A stretch of DNA of 22,419 nt, from the NCBI GenBank assembly GCA_965369945.1, contig CBDUST010000041.1, positions 1 through 22,419 on the forward strand, written 5' to 3'. Under the pieces are notes generated by a model that saw only the letters and a list, made by a program, of their open reading frames with translations, was not told the DNA's origin and did no database searches. The stretch's first letter is position 1. The number at the start of each line of letters is the position of its first letter. Source of the DNA: JADFNO01 sp965369945 (GTDB taxonomy: Bacteria > Planctomycetota > Phycisphaerae > Phycisphaerales > SM1A02). Positions 14,281-20,790 of the stretch are shown in pieces. The translations under genes and the position numbers were made by a program.

Positions 14281-16461
14281 CTACGCCTCAATCCGCACCA
14301 CGGTGTTCTTAAACGCCGGCGTCCTGGACCTCGGGTCGGCCACCTTCGGTATCAACACGTTCGATTCCGGATAGTACATCACCGCATTGCCCGGGCAGAT
14401 ATCTATCGAGCGCACCAGCAGATTGGCGATCGATCCACAGTCGCTCCGCACGGCGACCGGTTGATCAACGCGAAGCTTCAACCGCTCGATATCAACTGAA
14501 TTCAACATGACCACATCACGCCGTTCCTGGCCGCGATACACATCCTCTTCCTCATACACCACCGTATTGAACTGCCCTTCCGACCGCACGGTCATGAGTC
14601 GAAGCTCGCCGGGGGCCGTTCCCTTGAGCTTCGGTACCTCCACAACCTGAAACTTGCCTCGGCCGTTGTCGGTTGGGAACTTGGGCTCGTGGAACGTTCG
14701 TCCCTCGATCTGAAATTCCTTTTTGGTCTCACCAATCTCACCGATCTTGGCATACCCCGGAATGATCTTTGCGATCGCTTGGCGAATCGTTCCGTGCCGC
14801 TGCATCGCCCGCCAATCGACCGGGCTTTCGTCGCCGAGCGTTCGCTGAGCGATGTCCGCTACGACCTGCACTTCGCTGCGCGGCCCGTCCAAGCGCGGCT
14901 TACCGCCATCACTGAGACGAACGTAGTTGAACATCGATTCCTGTGTCGTTGATTGCGCTTCCTCATCACGCGCAAGAACAGGCAGAATGATCGTTTCGCG
15001 CCCTCGCCCCCATGCGTGACCTGTATTGAGCGTCGTGTTGAGTTGCACCACCATGTCGATCTTGCTCATGGCACGCGCTGCAAATACTGAATCAGGATTT
15101 GAGCCGTAGAGATTACCGCCCAAGCACCAAGCGAAGCGAATACGTCCCTCATCCGCTGCGTTCATCGCACCCAAGGTGTCTATTCCGGGGGTCGTCGGCA
15201 ATTGAATATCAAACGTACTTTGCAATCGCTCAAAGACCGCGTCCTTGAGCTTCGGCGTCACGCCCATCGAACCGATGCCCTGCACGTTGGAGTGCCCACG
15301 CAAGGGAAGTAATCCCGTCCCGCGGCGCCCCAACATGCCGCGCATCATGGCGACGTTGGCGATCATCTGCACGTTCTGAACGCCATGGGCGTGATGTGTA
15401 ATCCCCATCGCCCAGCAGAAGATGGTCCGCTTCGATTCTCCATAGAGTCTGGCGATTTCGTTGAACGTCGTTCGCTCGACGCCGGCTCGCTCAAGCAGCG
15501 TGTCCCACGACAACGCTTCGATGTTGCGTTTGTACGCCTCCCAGCCGTCCGCGTATTGGTTGACGAACTCTTCATCGACATTGCCTTGCTCAATCACAGC
15601 CTTGGCCACGCCGGTCAGAAGCGCAATATCCCCGCCGATGTTTGGCTGGACATATAAATCAGCGATCTTCGAGCCGAACAACAAGCTGCGAACATCCGAG
15701 GGTACCTTGAATCGGACCAACCCGAGTTCGCGCAGCGGATTGATGACGATCACTTTCCCGCCTCGACGCCGCAGCTCGATGATGGTGCGCATCAGCCTCG
15801 GATGATTCGATGCGGGGTTGGCCCCAATGAGGAACAGCAGATCACATTGATCGATGTCTTCGAGGATGACCGTAGCGGTGCCCGAGCCGGTGACGCTTGA
15901 GAGTCCTACGCCTGAGGCTTGATGACAGTAGTACGAGCAGTTATTGACATTGTTGGTGCCGTAGAGGCGCGCGAACAGTTGCAGCAGGAAGCCGGCTTCG
16001 TTTGATGAGCGACCAGAGAAATAAAAGAAACTCTCAGCAGGATCGGTTTGTTTGAGCTTGTCAGTGACACGCTTGAGCGCTTCGTCCCAACTGATCTTGC
16101 GGTAATTGCGATCAAGCGGGCCGGCGTAGAGCGGTTCAGTCAATCGACCAGCGGCTTCCAGTTCTCGTGATGAAAAACCGCGCAGTTTTTCCAGATCAAA
16201 GTCGTCGACGAAGTTCCGATGTAGTCCCCCCTGCATGTCCGCAGCCATCGCCTGAATGGACTTCTTGCAGACCTCGGGAAAGCGACCCTTCTCATTGACC
16301 ATCCCGCCTTTTTGTCCGCCCATTCCCAAAGCACACGTCTTGCACGCATTCCGCGAGCGCAGCGCTTTGTACATGCGCCACAATCCGCCGCCTTGGCGAG
16401 CCTTGCGGATCGCATATCCGATTGCCGACCAACCACCGCCTGAAGTCTTGGTGCGCACCAT
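14281..16461 (-). CDS. FdhF/YdeP-type molybdopterin oxidoreductase
   Basis: This is a 726-residue DMSO-reductase-superfamily enzyme that should carry a bis-MGD molybdenum cofactor. Near the N-terminus, Cys40, Cys43 and Cys65 (CKTCALGMGG, then FPEVCKK) are at the usual Fe-S position; I see only three Cys there. The block NNVNNCSYYCHQASGVGL aligns with the formate dehydrogenase region that holds the Mo-ligand Cys/Sec, which makes Cys179 the candidate ligand. LIGANPASNHPRLM, IFCWAMGITHHAHGVQN, and the C-terminal molybdopterin-binding domain (about 600-726) complete the fold. No Tat signal or NAD/quinone subunit is visible, so electron partner and substrate are unknown; family annotation as formate dehydrogenase is often loose. 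ATG at 16461 with GAGG 4 nt upstream is chosen over GTG at 16479. Confidence 0.92.
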   Translation of the reverse strand: MVRTKTSGGGWSAIGYAIRKARQGGGLWRMYKALRSRNACKTCALGMGGQKGGMVNEKGRFPEVCKKSIQAMAADMQGGLHRNFVDDFDLEKLRGFSSRELEAAGRLTEPLYAGPLDRNYRKISWDEALKRVTDKLKQTDPAESFFYFSGRSSNEAGFLLQLFARLYGTNNVNNCSYYCHQASGVGLSSVTGSGTATVILEDIDQCDLLFLIGANPASNHPRLMRTIIELRRRGGKVIVINPLRELGLVRFKVPSDVRSLLFGSKIADLYVQPNIGGDIALLTGVAKAVIEQGNVDEEFVNQYADGWEAYKRNIEALSWDTLLERAGVERTTFNEIARLYGESKRTIFCWAMGITHHAHGVQNVQMIANVAMMRGMLGRRGTGLLPLRGHSNVQGIGSMGVTPKLKDAVFERLQSTFDIQLPTTPGIDTLGAMNAADEGRIRFAWCLGGNLYGSNPDSVFAARAMSKIDMVVQLNTTLNTGHAWGRGRETIILPVLARDEEAQSTTQESMFNYVRLSDGGKPRLDGPRSEVQVVADIAQRTLGDESPVDWRAMQRHGTIRQAIAKIIPGYAKIGEIGETKKEFQIEGRTFHEPKFPTDNGRGKFQVVEVPKLKGTAPGELRLMTVRSEGQFNTVVYEEEDVYRGQERRDVVMLNSVDIERLKLRVDQPVAVRSDCGSIANLLVRSIDICPGNAVMYYPESNVLIPKVADPRSRTPAFKNTVVRIEA

Positions 16462-16700
16462 ATCGCCTCGTAAGTTCACCCGATTCTACCACAGGGGATC
16501 GAAGAACACAGGGCCGAACACCTTTCGGTTGGACGTTGTTTGGGATGCTTCTTTGGATGTCGCAGGCAAATCTGTCATGAAGTCAGTTGCATTTGCAACC
16601 CCCGGATACCGGCTGGCGTAGATGTCTTCGGACTTAGCGCCCGCGGTCTTATTCGCATAGTTTTTTGCGCCCAACCACACTTGTCCATGGGAGGCAAACC
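16462..16700. other. divergent spacer with a doubtful small frame
   Basis: About 240 bp between two divergent genes. A 64-codon minus-strand frame from GTG (16680) to TAG (16486) ends 24 bp before the oxidoreductase ATG and has GC-rich third positions. However, its start has no ribosome binding site and the peptide (ending KVFGPVFFDPLW) matches nothing I know. I regard it as possible but unproven. A T-run lies at 16661-16666; no clear promoter is seen. Confidence 0.3.
16689..16694 (+). promoter_or_regulatory. ribosome binding site deciding the secretin-like start
   Basis: GGGAGG stands 6 nt before ATG 16701. It selects this ATG, which opens directly into a signal peptide, over a longer ATG at 16665 that would place 12 uncharacteristic residues ahead of the signal. 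Confidence 0.75.
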
Positions 16701-18110
16701 ATGACTGCGAAGTCTCTGCGCGCTTTGTCTATTGCTGTTGCTACTGTGATCGGATCGTCAAGTTGGGCTCAACCAACTGACCCGCCGCAAGTACCAAGTG
16801 CTACATCTGTTGATCAAGACGAAGCATTGATGCGAATGCTTCGGGAAACGCTTATCGATGCGGATTACGATCGCATCGATTTTGAGCGTGTGATCGATGA
16901 TCTACGCCAGCGGTTCAACTTGAACATCCACGTGTCGTGGACTCAACTTGAGAAGATCGGCGTTCGACGCGATGAGCGGATTGAAGTCAAGCTGAATCAG
17001 ATTCCGTTATCTACGCTGCTGGATATCGTGCTGCGCGAGGTCGCTGATCCTGAGTTCGCGCTGAACTTCATCGTCAGCGACGGGATCCTGCGCATCACGT
17101 CCAGCGATCTCACGCGCGAGCCGACTGTGCTCCGCACTTACGACGTGACTGACCTCATCGAGAGCGGCTACGCGATCAGGCGTTTCGCCAACACGCCGGT
17201 ACTGGGTTTGGAACTGACCGGGCGCGAGTTCATCGGCGGCGAGCTCCGACGTGAGGGTGGAGGCGGAGGAGGTCTAGGTGGTGGCGGTCGTGGGCAGATA
17301 TTCGGTGATCCTGAAGATGCTCCGGATCGCCGTAGCGAGATGGAGCGAATCCAGGAGGTCATCGACTTGCTCATGACGAGCGTCGAGCCGGATACATGGG
17401 TTGACTACGGTGGCGAGACCGGATCGATCCTAGCCTTCGAGAGTACGTTGCTGATCCGACACACACTTCGTGTTCATCAAAAGATCGCCGAGCTTTTTCA
17501 ACTGGTGCGATCGAGTCAACCCCAGCCGTTGGATGCCGACGTTGCCGTGGTTCGCTTGCGTATCGATCGCGCCGCTGAGCTGCGCCTCAAGATCGGCGAT
17601 CGCTTCCCACGCCTCACAGCCGAGCAAGCTGCTGAGCTTGCGTGGTCGCCCAAATCAGAAGGCGTGCTCTTTCGCGGTATTGCCAGCGGATTCAACGGCT
17701 CGCGACTCTGGTTCAGCGCCCTCACGCAGCGCGATGTCCTTTCAGGAATGACCGCAAACGTCGGCGAGGGCGTCAATGCCTTCGCGCCGAGAACCGCTAC
17801 GTCGACCGCTGGGTTGGAACTTATCGTTCTTCCACTGATTTCACCGGGGTCCGATCAGGTGTTAATCGATGTCCAGATGGCGTGGGTGCCCAGCACCAAT
17901 GTGACGTCGCGCGGCGTCGCGCTAGGGACCCCGTCCGGCGACGGCTCGATCGACCAAACGAAGCGCAGCATGCGAACCGTTTCCGCCGCCACATCAGCCA
18001 AGCTTGGTGATGGTGTCGTGTTTTCGATTCCCTCGCAACTGAGCGACACGGGCAGCGCTGCTCAGTTCGAGGACTGGCTGATCGTGCGCGTGCGCAGACC
18101 GGGTTCCTAG
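16701..18110 (+). CDS. exported secretin-N-like protein with glycine-rich linker
   Basis: A 469-residue protein. A signal peptide (MTAKSLRALSIAVATVIG, likely cut after SSSWA at about 23) sends it across the inner membrane. Residues about 58-135 resemble the STN/secretin N-terminal module (DLRQRFNLNIHVSWTQLEKI, then VKLNQIPLSTLLDIVLREV). After TYDVTDLIESG comes a glycine-rich stretch at about 184-198, then a helical segment and a WVDYGGETGSILAFESTLLI block resembling the N1/KH-like part of secretins and ending in HQKIAELFQLVRS. The C-terminal half has LELIVLPLISPGSDQVLIDV, somewhat secretin-like, but no obvious full beta-barrel. Such proteins annotated as GspD-like are, as I recall, frequent in planctomycetes, with unknown role. 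No type II or IV secretion genes are adjacent. Confidence 0.85.
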   Translation: MTAKSLRALSIAVATVIGSSSWAQPTDPPQVPSATSVDQDEALMRMLRETLIDADYDRIDFERVIDDLRQRFNLNIHVSWTQLEKIGVRRDERIEVKLNQIPLSTLLDIVLREVADPEFALNFIVSDGILRITSSDLTREPTVLRTYDVTDLIESGYAIRRFANTPVLGLELTGREFIGGELRREGGGGGGLGGGGRGQIFGDPEDAPDRRSEMERIQEVIDLLMTSVEPDTWVDYGGETGSILAFESTLLIRHTLRVHQKIAELFQLVRSSQPQPLDADVAVVRLRIDRAAELRLKIGDRFPRLTAEQAAELAWSPKSEGVLFRGIASGFNGSRLWFSALTQRDVLSGMTANVGEGVNAFAPRTATSTAGLELIVLPLISPGSDQVLIDVQMAWVPSTNVTSRGVALGTPSGDGSIDQTKRSMRTVSAATSAKLGDGVVFSIPSQLSDTGSAAQFEDWLIVRVRRPGS

Positions 18111-18122
18111 CAGATCGCTCTC

Positions 18123-18240
18123 GGTTCTGTCTGACAAAAGTGGGACGGGCATCTTCCCCGTCTGTAAGAGTGAAGACGACGGGCTGGAAGCCCGTCCCAC
18201 TAAGAATCAAGAGTACTCTCTTGATCCATCAGACAGAACC
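18123..18240. repeat. nested inverted-repeat element between convergent genes
   Basis: The outer arms are a perfect 12-bp inverted repeat (18123-18134 with 18229-18240). Inside lies a second perfect 12-bp pair (AGTGGGACGGGC at 18139-18150 with 18190-18201), which encloses two further small hairpins (GACGGG at 18144-18149 with 18157-18162; GACGGGC at 18178-18184 with 18190-18196). A separate 8-bp hairpin is at 18206-18213 / 18218-18225. The GACGGGC/GCCCGTC core resembles dispersed palindromes that give spurious 'GWKPVPL' and 'DGQDARPT'-like peptides. The element fills nearly the whole gap between the two stop codons and could work as a two-way terminator. Confidence 0.8.
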
Positions 18241-19688
18241 TAGACCAAGGCGCTCGCCGTCTCTTGAATCAACGCCCACGCTTGCTCGACCTGGCGGCGC
18301 TCGGTATTGGTTTGGCCGATCGAGAAGCGAAGTGTCAACTTGTCATTGAGCTTGGTATGCGTGAGAAACATTTTGCCGGTGCTGTTCAGATCATTGAGCA
18401 GCCGCTGATTGGCTTCGTCATCGCTCTTTGACAATCGAAAGCAGACGAGATTCAACGGCGGCTGAACTGCTAGCTCAAGCCGTTCATCCGCGTCAACCCA
18501 TGAAGCGAACTCCTGCGCCAACTTTACGTGCTCGCGGATGTGATGCTGCAAGCCTTCGATGCCGTAGTGTCGAATGACGAACCATAATTTCAGCGCACGG
18601 AAACGCCGACCCAGCGGAATCTGCCAATCTCGATAATCAATTACGGCACCGGATTCCGTCGCTTTGTTCTTCAGATATTCTGGCAAGATGCTCAAAGTGT
18701 TGATCAGTGCGGCGCGATCAGCGACATAGAAGCAATCGCAATCGAAGTTCGTGAACATCCATTTGTGCGGATTGAAGCAGTAGCTATCCGCCAACTCCAT
18801 CCCATCATGGATGTAGCGAAACTCCGGACACAGTGCAGCCGTCCCACTCATCGCTGCATCAACGTGTAGCCAGACCCCCGGAACTCGCTGCCGACATATT
18901 TCGCCTATCTCGCGCACCGGATCGAGGCCATTGGACGACGTCGTGCCGACCGTCGCGCAAACAAAGCACGGCACGTTGCCCGCAGCTCGATCTTCTGCGA
19001 TCGCTTGGGCCAGCGACTCCGCTTTCATCGCAAACGATTCATCGACGTCAATCAATCGCAGATTGGCTCGCCCCAATCCCGCAATCTTCACCGCTTTCTC
19101 GACCGATGAATGGGCTTGGTTGGAACAGTAAGCAATGAGCTTGTGGTTCGCTCCATGTTCATTCGCGGCAAAGCCGGTCGCGCGTTCGCGCGCTGCCAAT
19201 AGCGCACAAAGCGTAGAACTACTCGCGGTATCCTGAATCACCCCACCTCCCGCTGTTGATGACTTGAACCGCTCCGGCAAATCGAGCATGTCAACAAGCC
19301 AATCAAGCACATGCGTTTCCAATTCGGTACACGCGGGGCTGGTCGCCCAAAGCATGCCCTGGACACCAAGCCCGCTGGCGAGCAACTCACCAAGTATCGA
19401 CGGGCCCGAAGCGTTGCAGGGAAAGAACCCAAAGAAGTTCGGTGACTGCCAATGGGTGATGCCCGGCATGATGATGTCGTTCACATCGCGCATCATCGCG
19501 TCCATCGATTCGCCTCTTTGGGGTGGTTCGGCTGGAAGCTTGCTGCGAATCGCGCCGGGCTCGACCTGCGACATCACTGGATACGTCTCGACATCTTGCA
19601 TGTACTTGGCAATCCAATCGATCATCGCGTGGCCATGCTTGCGAAATGCCTCGGCGCTCATGTGGTAGGTCGCGGGATCGTTGGGCAT
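18240..19688 (-). CDS. PLP-dependent aromatic-L-amino-acid-decarboxylase-like enzyme (group II)
   Basis: A 482-residue cytoplasmic protein that aligns over its whole length with animal DOPA/aromatic amino acid decarboxylase and plant tryptophan/tyrosine decarboxylases. Visible are WATSPACTELE (114-124), GGGVIQDTASSSTL (147-160), His193 in SNQAHSSVEKA, which stacks on PLP, Asp277 in WLHVDAAMSGTA, and the PLP lysine Lys309 in FNPHKWMFTNFDCDC. Tyr338 in the mobile loop (LPEYLKN) is the residue that favours decarboxylation over the aldehyde-forming oxidation seen with Phe. Gly360 in WQIPLGRRFR is at a position linked in plants to indolic substrates; animal DDC also has Gly. The product is therefore probably an aromatic monoamine, with exact substrate unknown. 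No amine transporter or oxidase is adjacent. Confidence 0.93.
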   Translation of the reverse strand: MPNDPATYHMSAEAFRKHGHAMIDWIAKYMQDVETYPVMSQVEPGAIRSKLPAEPPQRGESMDAMMRDVNDIIMPGITHWQSPNFFGFFPCNASGPSILGELLASGLGVQGMLWATSPACTELETHVLDWLVDMLDLPERFKSSTAGGGVIQDTASSSTLCALLAARERATGFAANEHGANHKLIAYCSNQAHSSVEKAVKIAGLGRANLRLIDVDESFAMKAESLAQAIAEDRAAGNVPCFVCATVGTTSSNGLDPVREIGEICRQRVPGVWLHVDAAMSGTAALCPEFRYIHDGMELADSYCFNPHKWMFTNFDCDCFYVADRAALINTLSILPEYLKNKATESGAVIDYRDWQIPLGRRFRALKLWFVIRHYGIEGLQHHIREHVKLAQEFASWVDADERLELAVQPPLNLVCFRLSKSDDEANQRLLNDLNSTGKMFLTHTKLNDKLTLRFSIGQTNTERRQVEQAWALIQETASALV

Positions 19689-19737
19689 GGCGACATCGTA
19701 GTCGGCGTCCGTGATCGTGACCGGCTATGATCTGCTT

Positions 19738-19745
19738 GAGGAGGT
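19738..19745 (+). promoter_or_regulatory. strong ribosome binding site of the epimerase-like gene
   Basis: GAGGAGGT, nearly complete anti-Shine-Dalgarno complement, 6 nt before ATG 19752. It confirms the start. A TATGAT at 19726-19731 resembles a -10 box but has no good -35 partner and would leave only a very short leader. Confidence 0.75.
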
Positions 19746-19751
19746 CGAACC

Positions 19752-20786
19752 ATGGACCTGTTGATTCTCGGCGGAACGGGCTTCCTCGGCCCACACACCG
19801 TTCGGGCGGCGCAAAAACGCGGCCATAAGATAACGTTGTTCAATCGCGGCCGGACGAATCCGCAGCTATTTCCCGGCCTCGAACAGCTCCACGGCAATCG
19901 CGACCCCAAGATTGGCGCTGGCTTGAAAGCGTTGACCGGTCGTCGGTGGGACGCTGTGATCGATACCTCCGGTTACGTGCCGCGGTTGGTGCGCGCCTCG
20001 GCCGAACTGTTAGCGGCCAGCGTCGCGCAATACGTCTTCATCTCCACGGTTTCTGTGTATGCAGATCTCAGTAAGCCGGGAATTGTCGAAACCCACCCGG
20101 TCGGTACGCTGCACGACGACGCGATCGAGGACATCACCGGCGAAACATACGGGCCGCTCAAAGCGCTTTGTGAAAAGGCAGCCGAGTCGGCCATGCCTGG
20201 GCGTGTCACCAACATCCGCCCCGGACTGATCGTTGGGCCCGGCGATCCGACCGATCGTTTCACATATTGGCCGGTGCGCATCGACCGTGGTGGTGAAGTG
20301 CTGGCTCCGTTACCCAAAGAAGCGCCCGTTCAGTTCATCGACGTGCGCGATCTTGCGCAATGGATCATTAGAGTGATCGAAGACGGTCACGCCGGGGTGT
20401 ATAACGCCACCGGACCTCGTGCCAAGCTGACAATGGCGCAGATGCTCTATGGTTGCCGAGCCGCGACATCCAGTGCCGTCTCGTTCACGTGGGTTGATCC
20501 GGAGTTTCTCCTGGCACAGGGTGTGAAGCCGTGGACGGAACTTCCGCAGTGGCTGCCCGGCGAAAATGATGCGGGGCAGGATCAAGTGAATATCGATCGA
20601 GCCCTCAGCCTCGGCTTGACGTTCCGACCACTAGCTGAAACGGCGCGCGATACGATCCAATGGCACAAGTCGACGCGCCAGGGCGATTACGACTTCGGCG
20701 CAATCGATGGCACGTTCGGCATGAAGGCCCAGCGGGAAAAAGACGTCCTCGCCGCTTGGCACGCGCGCCAAACACCGACGCCCTGA
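19752..20786 (+). CDS. NAD-dependent epimerase/dehydratase-like extended SDR
   Basis: A 344-residue Rossmann protein. GGTGFLG at 7-13 is the extended-SDR dinucleotide motif. LFNRGRTNP (29-37) continues the binding site, with Arg residues after the second strand that could favour NADP. FISTVSVYAD (96-105) supplies the catalytic Ser/Thr region and Tyr133-x-x-x-Lys137 (ETYGPLK) the catalytic pair. RPGLIVGPGDPTDRF (156-170) and VQFIDVRDLAQWI are typical of sugar-nucleotide epimerase relatives, and the C-terminus closes with 'DINR'-like VNIDRALSLGLTFRPL. The exact substrate cannot be read. It is divergent from the decarboxylase gene with only 63 bp between starts, and its stop is 4 bp from the stop of the convergent peptidase gene. 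Confidence 0.88.
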   Translation: MDLLILGGTGFLGPHTVRAAQKRGHKITLFNRGRTNPQLFPGLEQLHGNRDPKIGAGLKALTGRRWDAVIDTSGYVPRLVRASAELLAASVAQYVFISTVSVYADLSKPGIVETHPVGTLHDDAIEDITGETYGPLKALCEKAAESAMPGRVTNIRPGLIVGPGDPTDRFTYWPVRIDRGGEVLAPLPKEAPVQFIDVRDLAQWIIRVIEDGHAGVYNATGPRAKLTMAQMLYGCRAATSSAVSFTWVDPEFLLAQGVKPWTELPQWLPGENDAGQDQVNIDRALSLGLTFRPLAETARDTIQWHKSTRQGDYDFGAIDGTFGMKAQREKDVLAAWHARQTPTP

Positions 20787-20790
20787 TTTC

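Noticed and set aside
18140..18349. Small frames with GWKPVPL or TGKMPVPL peptides
   Set aside because: These are translations of the nested palindrome, a familiar source of spurious proteins.
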